From Marinobacter sp. LV10R510-11A (GTDB taxonomy: Bacteria; Pseudomonadota; Gammaproteobacteria; Pseudomonadales; Oleiphilaceae): DNA of 64,000 nt. How positions within the stretch are numbered: position 1 is the first letter of the stretch; every line of letters starts with the position of its first letter. Below, piece by piece: positions 18,503 through 27,076 of the stretch. The translations under genes and the position numbers were made by a program. The notes beneath the pieces are model-generated. The model did no database searches. It had not been told where the DNA came from and saw nothing but the letters and a program-made list of their open reading frames with translations. The stretch is taken from assembly GCF_900215155.1 (NCBI RefSeq), contig NZ_LT907980.1, positions 310,001 to 374,000 of the forward strand, read 5' to 3'.

Positions 18503-18518
18503 CTGTATACGCCATCAG
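18503..18518 (+). promoter_or_regulatory. SOS box 2 (LexA operator)
   Basis: CTG-TATACGCCAT-CAG, a second exact CTG-N10-CAG 29 bases after the first. Two operators in front of lexA match the arrangement in E. coli. A degenerate third half-site CTGTATATAGTC begins at 18456. Confidence 0.82.
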
Positions 18519-18572
18519 ATACTAGGCCCAGCATGCATAAGCCCTGCATGCAGCAAGCGGAGCAGCGAAACA

Positions 18573-19181
18573 ATGAAGCTGACAGAAAGACAGACCCAAG
18601 TACTGGGAATTATTCGCCAATCTATCGATGAAACCGGCTATCCACCCACCCGCGCAGAGATAGCCGCGGAAATGGGTTTCCGTTCTGCCAATGCCGCCGA
18701 AGAACACCTGCGGGCACTGGCACGCAAGGGCGCTATTGAAATGGTTCCGGGTGCCAGCCGTGGTATTCGCTTGCCAGAAGTTGCCGAAGACCCAGGGTTA
18801 CCGATTATTGGCCAAGTGGCTGCGGGCAGCCCGATTTTGGCCGAAGAACACGTTGAAGATCATTGCGCGCTGAAGCCGGAATTTTTTTCGCCTTCCGCCG
18901 ATTACCTGCTTCGTGTCAGGGGTATGAGCATGAAAAACATCGGCATTCTTGATGGCGATCTGCTTGCCGTACACAGCACCCAAGATGTTCATAACGGTCA
19001 GGTAGTTGTGGCCAGGGTGGGAGATGAAGTGACGGTGAAGCGTTTCCGAAAAGAAGGCTCGAAGGTCTATTTGATCGCCGAAAACGAAGACTTCACGCCG
19101 ATAGAAGTCGACCTGAAAGAGCAGGAACTGTTCATTGAAGGGCTGGGTGTGGGTGTTATCCGGCGCTCTGATCTGCACTGA
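18573..19181 (+). CDS. lexA: LexA repressor, SOS regulator and self-cleaving protease
   Basis: 202 residues, identical in length to E. coli LexA. The ATG at 18573 begins the canonical MKLTERQ N-terminus; the open frame extends upstream to 18300 but that part is leader. Winged helix-turn-helix at about residues 1-65, cleavage site Ala84-Gly85 (in QVAAGSP), and the catalytic dyad Ser119 (RGMSMK) and Lys156 (EVTVKRF). Represses SOS genes until RecA filaments trigger self-cleavage. Autoregulated through the two upstream SOS boxes, and followed 43 bases later by sulA. Confidence 0.97.
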   Translation: MKLTERQTQVLGIIRQSIDETGYPPTRAEIAAEMGFRSANAAEEHLRALARKGAIEMVPGASRGIRLPEVAEDPGLPIIGQVAAGSPILAEEHVEDHCALKPEFFSPSADYLLRVRGMSMKNIGILDGDLLAVHSTQDVHNGQVVVARVGDEVTVKRFRKEGSKVYLIAENEDFTPIEVDLKEQELFIEGLGVGVIRRSDLH

Positions 19182-19224
19182 TAAGGCTGGTGTAACCACA
19201 GACGCATTGAAAAAGGGGTGATTT

Positions 19225-19716
19225 ATGGAACAACTTAGCTTCAATGAGAACATGGCGTGGCAACATGGTAGCTTGCCTTGCCCCGTGCCGGAATACGCAG
19301 CCCGGAAACAACGGACTGTTATCCGCGCCAGGAATAAGCCGGACGTTGGAAGCCCCACTCCGGCTGGCAACGTTACGGAGATAATCCTGCCGGAAGGGCA
19401 GGTGGAAAACTTTCAGCTGTTGTTACCTATGCTCACTCAGCTCAACCAGGAAAAGCGTTGGCTGGCGTGGATCGATCCGCCCCAAGCGCTGGTTAGCAAG
19501 TGGCAGAAAATGCACGGTATTGTCACAGGAGAGCTTCTGGTTTTGCGCTCTACTGCAGAATACCCGGCTCGTAAGCTTGCGGAGATTGCCCTGAGCGCGG
19601 GGACCTGTCACGCAGTGGTTATGTGGACAGGTAAACTGGGTAGAACAGCTTTCGATTCTCTACAAAGAGCTGCAGCTGAGGGCAACAGCCACGGCGTGGT
19701 GCTCAGGCAGCGCTGA
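19225..19716 (+). CDS. sulA: SulA-type SOS cell-division inhibitor
   Basis: 163 residues. SulA binds FtsZ and delays division while DNA damage is repaired. Seen: the central block RWLAWIDPPQALVSKWQKMHGI (about residues 78-99) and the later AGTCHAVVMWTGKLG segment typical of SulA, whereas the first 60 residues are less conserved. A GGGGTGAT stretch precedes the ATG. Lies 43 bases downstream of lexA as in Pseudomonas, so it should share the LexA-controlled promoter; no SOS box of its own is visible in the gap. Confidence 0.82.
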   Translation: MEQLSFNENMAWQHGSLPCPVPEYAARKQRTVIRARNKPDVGSPTPAGNVTEIILPEGQVENFQLLLPMLTQLNQEKRWLAWIDPPQALVSKWQKMHGIVTGELLVLRSTAEYPARKLAEIALSAGTCHAVVMWTGKLGRTAFDSLQRAAAEGNSHGVVLRQR

Positions 19717-19724
19717 ACAGCATT

Positions 19725-19985
19725 TTAGTGAAGCGTGTAGGCGGGCTGAGCGTCTGAGACGTCCAGCTCGTCATCGTCCCAGTCGATATCTTGTGTGACA
19801 CTTCCAGCGGCTTCTATTCCAGCGGCAATCATTGCCTTGGCCACAGACATTTCCCGGTCTTCCATCATTTCGCGAGCTTCAGAAGAAAACGAAACCTTCA
19901 CCAGTGGCTCACTGTCGTCGTCGATGCGCCGCAGGGCGTAATCGCCGTTGCTCAATTGTACAATCTCGAAAAACGATGGTGACAT
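19725..19985 (-). CDS. Small conserved acidic hypothetical protein
   Basis: 86 residues, strongly acidic C-terminus (DIDWDDDELDVSD). The N-terminal half, FFEIVQLSNGDYALRRIDDD, reads like a short beta-rich domain, followed by a helix (EAREMMEDREMSVAKAMIAAGIEAA). GGAAGG precedes the ATG at 19985. Similar unnamed proteins occur in Pseudomonas-like genomes as far as I recall. Convergent with sulA, eight bases apart. No function can be given. Confidence 0.65.
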   Translation of the reverse strand: MSPSFFEIVQLSNGDYALRRIDDDSEPLVKVSFSSEAREMMEDREMSVAKAMIAAGIEAAGSVTQDIDWDDDELDVSDAQPAYTLH

Positions 19986-20176
19986 CTCAATAAACCTTCC
20001 AATTAGGCGCCCGAATTAATCAACCATCATATCATTTTGACGCGCAGATTTCTTTACGCCTTCCGTCTAGCTCTCAGGTGACAATAAAACACAAACATTC
20101 GCTTGAAACGGGCGTTTGAATTTAGCGAAAATGGCATCATAAGTATGGGTTTTTGGATTGTCTGGAGGAATACGGA

Positions 20177-21464
20177 ATGCGGAGCCAATTTGTCGCATGT
20201 ATTGCAGTGCTTTTGTTCGGGTTTTCCGGGCAGGCGTTGTCAGCAGTAACGGTTTCCGAAGCAGAACGGCTGAAGCAAGACCTGACGCCGGTTGGCGCCG
20301 AGCGGGGAGCCAATGCTTCTGGCAGTATTCCTGAGTGGACCGGCGGCTTGCGTGAAGCTCCCGCCAACTGGCGTAAGGGCCTGGTTGAAAAGGATCCGTT
20401 TCCTGAAGATGACGCCTTGTTTGTGATTACGGCGGACAATATGCATCTTTATAAGGACAAGCTTTCTGAGGGCTCGCGGCGGATGCTGAGCCAGTACGGC
20501 CCGGATTTTTTCATGCCGGTTTATCAAACCCGCCGCACCGCCGCGTTTCCGGAACACGATTATGACCAGCCCGTTTCCTATCCCTAAAAATGGGTTGGAG
20601 GTTATGTGGAATCACATGCTGCGATATCGCGGCGAAGAGGTATCGTTCCGAAGCGCAGCGGCTACACCACAGGTGGACGGCTCCTACAACCCGGTGGTCA
20701 ACCAGTACGATTACTATATTGCTTACAGCAAGAAGGATGCAGAACTTGCTGATATAGACAACAAAATTTTCTACCTCAAAACCGATACCATCTCGCCTTC
20801 TACCTTGGCCGGCACTATAACGCTTGTGCACGAAACCCTTGATCAGGTGCGTTCGCCGCGGCTGGCATGGCGTTATGATGCGGGTTCTCGGCGCCTGAGG
20901 CGGTCACCGAACCTTGCCTACGAGACGGATCTGCCAAACTCCTCGTCCCTGCGCTCGGTAGACCAGAAAGACATGTATAACGGTGCGCCAAATCAGTATG
21001 ACTGGGAGTTGAAGGGCAAGCGTGAACTGTTCGTTCCCTATAATGCCTACAAGCTGCACGATCAGTCGGTTAGCCCAGATGATGTTATCCGTGCCGGCCA
21101 CATTAACCAGAAGCTGGCACGCTATGAGCTGCACAGGGTATGGGTGGTTGAGGCAACCCGTCGCACCGGCATCAAGCATATCTACGACCGTCGTGTTTTC
21201 TACGTGGATGAAGACAGCTGGCAGATCCTGATGTCGGAAGAGTATGACGACTCCGGCGATCTGTGGCGGGTTTCCGAGGCCCATAACATCAGCTATTACC
21301 AAGAGCCGGTGTTCTGGACTACCATGGAGATGACCTACGATATCAAGGCGAAGCGTTATTACATTGATGGCTTGGATAACAACTACCCAGCCTACGATTT
21401 TAACCCAGGGTTTCGTGGCGACGAGTTTAGCGCTTCCTCTGCGAGGCGAGCCGCCCGCCGCTGA
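20177..21464 (+). pseudogene. DUF1329 outer-membrane-associated protein gene, frameshifted by a deletion
   Basis: Two pieces of one DUF1329 protein lie in different frames. Piece 1 starts at the ATG at 20177 (GGAGGAAT upstream), has a signal peptide ending ALSA, and the family N-terminus (DLTPVGAERGANASGSIPEWTGG); it runs to PEHDYDQ and stops at 20587. Piece 2, in another frame, picks up at SPFPIPKNGLEVMWNHMLRYRG (about 20568) and continues to the normal C-terminus at 21464. About 25-30 residues that normally join these blocks are missing, so the break is a deletion of roughly 80-90 bases rather than a one-base slip. DUF1329 proteins adopt a LolA/LolB-like fold; exact function is unsettled. 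Confidence 0.8.
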
Positions 21465-21479
21465 GTTCTCGCAATAACG

Positions 21480-21509
21480 ACAGATCGCCGGTGTTCGCTG
21501 GCGATCTGT
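21480..21509. terminator. Perfect ten-base inverted repeat, possible terminator
   Basis: ACAGATCGCC and GGCGATCTGT with a ten-base loop, 15 bases after the DUF1329 stop. No T-tract follows, so termination is uncertain; it separates DUF1329 from the flagellar block. Confidence 0.5.
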
Positions 21510-21553
21510 GCGGGTCGTACGTTCCTTATCCCTTTGTGCAAGGAGAAAACGTG

Positions 21554-21907
21554 ATGGCGAACCCTCAAAATAGTGCCCCGTCTGAGCTTAAACCCCATCT
21601 GGATAGCCTCGATCAGCTCATAACGGATCTTGGCCGCGCCCTGGCCGATCAGGACTGGGATGCTCTGGTTAGCCTCAACACACAGGTCAAGCCGGCACTA
21701 GAGCCTTTGATGACTGCGCTGGAGGCTGGGCAGGTGGACCCGGAGATAGTACGAACGCGGCTTGAAGAACTGCGCCAGTTTGTAGACGCGGCTGGCGAGG
21801 GGGCTACTCAGGCCAAGGCCGAAGCTGAGCAAGCTCTTAAAGGGGTGAACCGTAACCGGAATGCGGCTAAGGCATATCAAAATATTTCAATCCCTAGCTC
21901 TAAATAG
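21554..21907 (+). CDS. FliT-like flagellar export chaperone candidate
   Basis: 117 residues from the ATG at 21554 (AAGGAG ten bases upstream). All-helical and rich in Leu, Glu and Gln: LDSLDQLITDLGRALADQDWDAL near residues 14-36, then a second long helix, as in FliT, which chaperones the cap protein FliD. The position just before fleQ matches fliT in Pseudomonas (fliC-flaG-fliD-fliS-fliT-fleQ), although fliC, fliD and fliS are absent here. Identification rests on size, helicity and context; another small flagellar regulator is possible. Confidence 0.5.
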   Translation: MANPQNSAPSELKPHLDSLDQLITDLGRALADQDWDALVSLNTQVKPALEPLMTALEAGQVDPEIVRTRLEELRQFVDAAGEGATQAKAEAEQALKGVNRNRNAAKAYQNISIPSSK

Positions 21908-21917
21908 CGTCATAAAA

Positions 21918-21946
21918 TTGACTCTCTTGGTTTTACAGTCTTAAAT
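21918..21946 (+). promoter_or_regulatory. Probable sigma70 promoter of fleQ
   Basis: TTGACT (21918-21923), 17-base spacer, TTAAAT (21941-21946), 32 bases before the fleQ ATG. Fits a flagellar master regulator transcribed by the housekeeping sigma factor. Confidence 0.55.
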
Positions 21947-21977
21947 ACTGCACAAATCCCCAAAGAGACTCTTGTGA

Positions 21978-23429
21978 ATGTCTAAAAATAACAAGGTGCT
22001 GGTGCTGAGCGAGGACGAATCGAGGCTCCGGGATATGACGACCATTCTGGAGTTCATTGGCGAAGAGCAGGTTATTGCTGGCAATGACGCCTTGGCGCTC
22101 CTGGAATCTGCAGATGAGGAGAGCCTAGCGGCCATTTCTGTGGTTGTCGTAAACGGCGCCGACTCCACCATCGTCAGCGCCATTGAAAAGGTGTGTAAGG
22201 CGGTTCAGGGTGTGCCTTTGTTGATGGTGGGCGACCCGGTGCTCAAAGGCTTGACGGAGCCAGATGCCGCCCGCGTTATTGCCCGCATGGAATGGCCGCT
22301 TAACTACACCAAGTTCGTTGATTCTCTATATCGTGCACAGATTTACGCGGATCAGTTCATTCGTGCCAAAGGCCGCGGTCAGCAGCGAAGCCTGCAGTTG
22401 TTTCGCAGCCTGGTAGGTACCAGCCGCAAGGTTCAGCAGGTGCGCCAGCTCATGGAGCAGGTCGCCGACAAAGACGTGAGCGTGTTGATTACCGGGCCGT
22501 CTGGCACCGGTAAAGAAGTTGTTGCCAGAAACCTTCATTACCACTCCTCACGCCGGGATAAGCCGTTTGTCCCCGTAAACTGCGGTGCCATACCCGCAGA
22601 GCTGTTAGAGAGTGAACTCTTCGGCCATGAAAAAGGCGCGTTTACCGGTGCGATAACGGCCCGAGTTGGGCGTTTCGAGCTGGCGGAAGGCGGCACTCTG
22701 TTTCTGGACGAAATCGGTGATATGCCTCTCAATATGCAGGTAAAGATCCTGCGAGTGCTGCAGGAGCGTACGTTTGAGCGTGTGGGTAGCAACCGGACGA
22801 TGTCTGCAGATGTTCGTGTTATTGCGGCCACCCACAGGCATCTTGAGGACATGATCGAAACGGGCGAGTTCCGGGAAGATCTGTATTACCGGCTGAATGT
22901 TTTCCCCATCGAGGTTCCGTCATTGCGGGATCGCGTAGAGGACATTCCGCTGTTGATCAATGAGCTGATTTCCCGGATGGAGAAGGAAAAACGCGGCTCT
23001 TTGCGGATGAATTCGGCGGCGATCATGAGCTTATGTCGGCACGACTGGCCGGGAAATGTCCGCGAATTGGCGAATTTGGTGGAGCGGCTGTCGATTATGC
23101 ATCCCTATTCGGTTATTGGGGTGCAGGAGTTGCCGAAGAAGTTTCGGTATGTAGACGATTTTGAAGAGAATCGGCCGATTGAAGATTCGGGTATGCCTTC
23201 TGGTATTCCGGGGTTGGTGGGGCTGGACGCTCCGGCTTTGTTGCCAGTGAATGGTATTGATCTGAAGGATTATCTGTCGAACCTTGAGAAGCAGCTGATT
23301 CAACAGGCTTTGGATGAGGCTGGGGGTGTGGTTGCTCGGGCGGCGGAGAAGCTGCGGATTCGGCGAACGACTCTGGTGGAGAAGGTTCGAAAGTATGGGC
23401 TTCGGGAGGAGGAACCTGAGCAGTCCTGA
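21978..23429 (+). CDS. fleQ: FleQ/FlrA, sigma54-dependent master regulator of flagellar genes
   Basis: 483 residues. Activates RpoN promoters of the flagellar cascade and, in relatives, senses c-di-GMP. Domain order: a degenerate receiver (about 1-125) without a usable phospho-acceptor Asp, an AAA+ core with Walker A GPSGTGKE, the sigma54-contact loop GAFTGA, Walker [10 protein letters not shown] and [15 protein letters not shown], and a C-terminal Fis-type helix-turn-helix ([20 protein letters not shown]). It heads the island and is followed by a strong terminator, so it forms its own unit before fleSR. Confidence 0.93.
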   Translation: MSKNNKVLVLSEDESRLRDMTTILEFIGEEQVIAGNDALALLESADEESLAAISVVVVNGADSTIVSAIEKVCKAVQGVPLLMVGDPVLKGLTEPDAARVIARMEWPLNYTKFVDSLYRAQIYADQFIRAKGRGQQRSLQLFRSLVGTSRKVQQVRQLMEQVADKDVSVLITGPSGTGKEVVARNLHYHSSRRDKPFVPVNCGAIPAELLESELFGHEKGAFTGAITARVGRFELAEGGTLFLDEIGDMPLNMQVKILRVLQERTFERVGSNRTMSADVRVIAATHRHLEDMIETGEFREDLYYRLNVFPIEVPSLRDRVEDIPLLINELISRMEKEKRGSLRMNSAAIMSLCRHDWPGNVRELANLVERLSIMHPYSVIGVQELPKKFRYVDDFEENRPIEDSGMPSGIPGLVGLDAPALLPVNGIDLKDYLSNLEKQLIQQALDEAGGVVARAAEKLRIRRTTLVEKVRKYGLREEEPEQS

Positions 23430-23464
23430 GTAAATAGACCTCCCTGTTTTTCCGTGACAATAAG

Positions 23465-23495
23465 ACGTCAAAGGTTTGTGGCCTTTGGCGTTTTT
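23465..23495 (+). terminator. Rho-independent terminator after fleQ
   Basis: A ten-base stem ACGTCAAAGG / CCTTTGGCGT (one T-G pair) with a seven-base loop, followed by TTTTC. Lies 35 bases after the fleQ stop. Confidence 0.8.
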
Positions 23496-23575
23496 CTCAT
23501 TTTTGGCGACGTAAAACCGTCATATCACCATTCTATGAATTCCTTACCTACTGATATTAAAGAAAAAATCGTAGT

Positions 23576-23591
23576 TGGCACGGAGCTGGCT
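23576..23591 (+). promoter_or_regulatory. Sigma54 promoter of fleSR
   Basis: TGGCACGGAGCTGGCT: the -24 half TGGCACG is a full match and GG-N10-GC spacing is exact; the -12 half is TGGCT instead of TTGCW. It lies 69 bases upstream of the fleS ATG, as expected for the FleQ-controlled second tier. Confidence 0.8.
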
Positions 23592-23659
23592 TGATGACTT
23601 GTAAACGAAACATCCGAAGGGTGCGGCCCGGTGTAACGGGCGGATCGGGGAGTCAGGTT

Positions 23660-24898
23660 ATGAGTCAGGCACAGTTTGTTATTCAGTCGGCGGAGCACCA
23701 GGCCCAGGCCAATGCGGCGGCGGATGCTAACGATAAGGTTAGGGCGCTGTTTCCGCAGCAGGACGATGAGGCGGTGGATTCTGCGTTGGACATGTTTAAC
23801 CAAATGTCGCGGCAGATTACCGATTCTTATCGCACGCTGGAGTCGCGGGTGAATCAGTTGTCTGGCGAGTTGAGCCACGAGTCGCTGCAGCGGCAGCAGG
23901 AGCTGGAGGAGAAGGAGCAGTTGGCCGATCGGCTTTCTACTCTGCTGAAAGCTCTGCCGGCCGGGGTGGTGGTTCTGGACAGCCAGGGTGCGGTGTCTCA
24001 AACCAACCCTGCGGCTATCGCGCTGCTGGGTGAGCCGTTGGATGGCGAGCGCTGGGTGGATGTGATTCGTCGTTGTTTCTCTCCGCGCCAGGATGATGGT
24101 CATGAGGTGTCCCTGAAGGATGGGCGCCGAGTAAGCATTGAGATCCGCACCATGGACAACCAGCCGGGGCAGTTGATTCTGCTCACTGACCTGACAGAAA
24201 CCCGTCACCTGCAATCACAACTGGCTCATGCGCAGCGGCTTTCTGCGATGGGCAAGATGGTGGCTTCGCTTGCGCATCAAATTCGCACGCCTTTGTCTGC
24301 GGCCATTCTCTATGGCGGCCATTTAACTCAGGACGATTTGGATGAGGAAATGCGCCAGCGCTGCGCAACCCGATTGATGTCGCGGCTTACGCACCTAGAG
24401 CAGCAGGTGCGGGATATGCTGATTTTTGCCCGGGGCGAAACCCGTTTGGCGGAGCAGCTGCCTGCAGCAACATTGATTTCGGCTCTGCAATCCGCGCTGG
24501 ATGGGCTCAGGCCTGCAGCCGGGTCGAATGTGATGTTAAAGAATGATGTGCCAGCGGATTACCTGTTGATGTGTAACCGGGATGCGTTGGTTGGAGCCTG
24601 CACCAATCTGGTGAATAACAGTCTTGAAGCCGGTGCTACAGCCGTTGCTGTCCAGGTTACATCGGATGCGGGCGACATGCTGATCCAGGTGATGGATAAC
24701 GGCCCAGGATTTGGCAAAACCGAAGCAAACAGGCTGGCGGAGGCTTTCTATACCACGAAATCCCACGGCACCGGGCTTGGCCTGGCGGTTGTGCAGGCTG
24801 TTGTTAAAGCTCATCAAGGGCAGTTTTCTATTGAATCGCCGGAGCAGGGTGGCGCTGTTGCAACTCTGCGTCTGCCGCTATTGCGTAATAAAGGCTGA
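23660..24898 (+). CDS. fleS: FleS/FlrB, flagellar sensor histidine kinase
   Basis: 412 residues from the ATG at 23660 (GGGGAG seven bases upstream); an in-frame upstream start overlaps the promoter and is rejected. No membrane segments, so cytosolic. A coiled-coil region (about 55-95) precedes a PAS-like domain (LPAGVVVLDSQGAVSQTNPAA, from residue 99). The H-box AHQIRTPLSA has the phosphorylatable His206, and the C-terminal HATPase part has N-box NLVNNSLEAGA and G-boxes DNGPGFG and GTGLGLAVV. It phosphorylates FleR, encoded 12 bases downstream. Confidence 0.92.
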   Translation: MSQAQFVIQSAEHQAQANAAADANDKVRALFPQQDDEAVDSALDMFNQMSRQITDSYRTLESRVNQLSGELSHESLQRQQELEEKEQLADRLSTLLKALPAGVVVLDSQGAVSQTNPAAIALLGEPLDGERWVDVIRRCFSPRQDDGHEVSLKDGRRVSIEIRTMDNQPGQLILLTDLTETRHLQSQLAHAQRLSAMGKMVASLAHQIRTPLSAAILYGGHLTQDDLDEEMRQRCATRLMSRLTHLEQQVRDMLIFARGETRLAEQLPAATLISALQSALDGLRPAAGSNVMLKNDVPADYLLMCNRDALVGACTNLVNNSLEAGATAVAVQVTSDAGDMLIQVMDNGPGFGKTEANRLAEAFYTTKSHGTGLGLAVVQAVVKAHQGQFSIESPEQGGAVATLRLPLLRNKG

Positions 24899-24910
24899 TC
24901 GGAGGCAACC

Positions 24911-26395
24911 ATGGCCAAAGCCCAGATTCTGATTGTTGAAGATGACCGCGACCTGCGCGAAGCGCTGGTAACCACTTTGGAGCTGGCGAAGTTTCGCGTG
25001 TGTGAGGCTTCGAATGCCCAGGAGGCGCTGGCACGACTGGCAGAGGCACCGGTCGACATGGTGGTTAGTGATGTCAACATGCCCGGGCTTTCTGGCCACG
25101 AGCTATTGGGTGAGGTGCAACGGTTACACCCAGGTTTGCCGATGATGCTGATTACCGCGTATGGGCAGATCAGCCATGCCGTGTCTGCTATGCAGTCCGG
25201 GGCGGTGGATTATCTGGTTAAACCGTTTGAGCCCAAGGTGCTTGTAGACGCAGTTACCAAGGTAGTGGGAGGCAGTCGTCAGAAAACCGGTGATGAGCCA
25301 GTGGCCGAGGATCCGATAAGTAAACGTATATTTCAGCTGGCAGCCAAGGTGGCTGGCAGTGATTCTACCGTGATGATTTCCGGGGAAAGTGGTACGGGTA
25401 AAGAGGTTTTAGCCAGATACGTTCATCAGCAGTCGCCACGGGCGGACCAGCCATTCGTGGCCATTAACTGTGCAGCTATCCCTGAGAGCATGCTCGAGGC
25501 GATTCTGTTCGGCCATGAAAAAGGTGCCTTTACCGGTGCGGTTGCCTCTGCCCCTGGCAAGTTTGAGCAGGCCAATGGCGGAACGATTCTGCTGGACGAA
25601 GTTTCAGAAATGGATCCGGCACTGCAGTCAAAGCTACTCCGTGTTTTGCAGGAGCGGGAAGTCGAGCGGGTAGGTGGTCGAAAAACCATCACGCTGGATG
25701 TTCGAGTGATTGCCACAACCAACCGGGACCTAGCGGATTTTGTGCGGGAAGGGCGGTTTCGTGAAGATTTATACTATCGGCTGAGCGTATTCCCCCTGCA
25801 CTGGCAGCCGCTGCGGGAGCGCCCGTTAGACATATTGCCGATGGCCATGTCGCTGCTGAAAAACCATTGTCGCAAGATGAAGCTTACGGGTATCAGCTTT
25901 GCTGCCGATGCCCGCAATGCGCTCATGCAGCACAGGTGGCCCGGCAACGTTCGCGAACTAGATAACGCGATCCAGCGGTCGCTGGTCTTGCATCAGGGCA
26001 ATGTGATCCACGCCGGGGATTTGTGTCTTGATCTTGGCGCCACAGGCCGTTTTGATGGCAATGGGGCTGCTGTAGCTCCGGTAACAGCGCCCTTCGCGAC
26101 TGAGCCGGCCGAAGAGAGAGATGCGCAGTACGCTGAGCAGCCAACTGCGGTAGCTTCTAACTCAGGATCTTCTGAAACAAATCACCCAGCCCCAGAAGCA
26201 GTTGAAGTCGGGTCGCTGGGAGATGATCTGCGCCAGCAGGAGTTTCGTATTATTATCCAGACACTCAGAAATGAGCGCGGGCGCCGCAATAAAGCCGCGG
26301 AGCAGCTGGGCATAAGCCCAAGAACGCTTAGGTACAAACTGGCCCAGATGCGTGACGCCGGAATTGATCTAGATGCCGAGTTGGAGATGGCGTAA
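24911..26395 (+). CDS. fleR: FleR/FlrC, sigma54-dependent response regulator of basal-body genes
   Basis: 494 residues. Receiver domain with acceptor Asp54 (VVSDVNMPG) and conserved Lys in YLVKPFEP; AAA+ core with Walker A GESGTGKE, GAFTGA loop and Walker B ILLDEVSEMD; a linker rich in Ala, Glu and Pro; and a Fis-like helix-turn-helix (RNKAAEQLGISPRTLRYKL). Phosphorylated by FleS, it should drive the later sigma54 operons. GGAGGCAACC precedes the ATG. Ended by a strong terminator at 26447. Confidence 0.92.
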   Translation: MAKAQILIVEDDRDLREALVTTLELAKFRVCEASNAQEALARLAEAPVDMVVSDVNMPGLSGHELLGEVQRLHPGLPMMLITAYGQISHAVSAMQSGAVDYLVKPFEPKVLVDAVTKVVGGSRQKTGDEPVAEDPISKRIFQLAAKVAGSDSTVMISGESGTGKEVLARYVHQQSPRADQPFVAINCAAIPESMLEAILFGHEKGAFTGAVASAPGKFEQANGGTILLDEVSEMDPALQSKLLRVLQEREVERVGGRKTITLDVRVIATTNRDLADFVREGRFREDLYYRLSVFPLHWQPLRERPLDILPMAMSLLKNHCRKMKLTGISFAADARNALMQHRWPGNVRELDNAIQRSLVLHQGNVIHAGDLCLDLGATGRFDGNGAAVAPVTAPFATEPAEERDAQYAEQPTAVASNSGSSETNHPAPEAVEVGSLGDDLRQQEFRIIIQTLRNERGRRNKAAEQLGISPRTLRYKLAQMRDAGIDLDAELEMA

Positions 26396-26412
26396 GTCTT
26401 TTTAGTAAACCC

Positions 26413-26437
26413 TTTGTAGTACCCGTTTGTAGTACCC
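26413..26437 (+). repeat. Tandem 12-mer (period 13), matching a copy upstream of jetA
   Basis: TTTGTAGTACCC occurs at 26413-26424 and again at 26426-26437, separated by one G. A third identical 12-mer is on the reverse strand at 3595-3606. It lies between the fleR stop and its terminator. Confidence 0.55.
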
Positions 26438-26446
26438 CTTCATTAC

Positions 26447-26470
26447 GGCACCCCATGGGTGCCTTTTTTT
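26447..26470 (+). terminator. Rho-independent terminator after fleR
   Basis: GGCACCC, loop CAT, GGGTGCC, then seven T. A textbook terminator 51 bases after the fleR stop. Confidence 0.9.
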
Positions 26471-26612
26471 GTGGGTGGCTGCACGATGAAATCGATGCTC
26501 TCAGCGGCTCAGCTCTCACTTCAGTCGATACCCTGTCAAAACTCTGCCGGAAATTAATACTCGCCTCTATAAGTTCGCCCTAACTAGCTGTAATTTAGCA
26601 GAAAAATAATTG

Positions 26613-26628
26613 TGGCCTGACCATTGCT
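26613..26628 (+). promoter_or_regulatory. Sigma54 promoter of the fliE operon
   Basis: TGGCCTGACCATTGCT: near-consensus -24 (TGGC..G) and -12 (TTGCT) with exact GG-N10-GC spacing, 64 bases before the fliE ATG. The rest of the gap 26396-26692 contains the tandem 12-mer and the fleR terminator. Confidence 0.87.
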
Positions 26629-26692
26629 TAGCCTTAACCATAGAGTTAGACCAGCAAGACCATCCACGCCGGGGTGGTGTCAGGAGAAAGTT

Positions 26693-27061
26693 ATGGTTCA
26701 ACGTGCCGATATCAACAGCGTTCTTTCCGATATTCGTTCACTGCGCTCGCAAATGAATCAGGACCAGCGTGTTGATCAGGATCAGTCAGTGCGTGGCCGT
26801 ATCGACGGGCCGCGCCAGGTTGACCAAACCCAAGAGACATCAAACTTCGGTGATATGCTGAGCAACGCTGTCAATAATGTGAACGAGGTTCAGCAAAATA
26901 CCAACGACCTGCGGACAGCGTACGATATGGGCGACCCCAATGTGGACATTACCCGCGTGATGATTGCTGCCCAAAAATCTACGGTGTCCTTCGAGGCTTT
27001 GACCCAGGTGCGTAACCGCGTGGTCAGGGCTTATGAAGACATCATGAATATGCCAATCTGA
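26693..27061 (+). CDS. fliE: FliE, flagellar hook-basal body adaptor
   Basis: 122 residues from the ATG at 26693, with AGGAG nine bases upstream; the open frame continues upstream through the promoter and is not used. FliE joins the MS ring to the proximal rod. The conserved C-terminus is present (DPNVDITRVMIAAQKSTVSFEALTQVRNRVV, about residues 82-112, ending NMPI). The N-terminal half has a Gln/Asp/Arg-rich low-complexity stretch (about residues 20-45), common in this group. First gene of fliEFGHIJ. Confidence 0.93.
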   Translation: MVQRADINSVLSDIRSLRSQMNQDQRVDQDQSVRGRIDGPRQVDQTQETSNFGDMLSNAVNNVNEVQQNTNDLRTAYDMGDPNVDITRVMIAAQKSTVSFEALTQVRNRVVRAYEDIMNMPI

Positions 27062-27076
27062 TAACGGAGCACAGAC

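Noticed and set aside
18300..18572. N-terminal extension of lexA by 91 codons
   Set aside because: It would include the promoter and both SOS boxes; the ATG at 18573 gives the canonical 202-residue protein.
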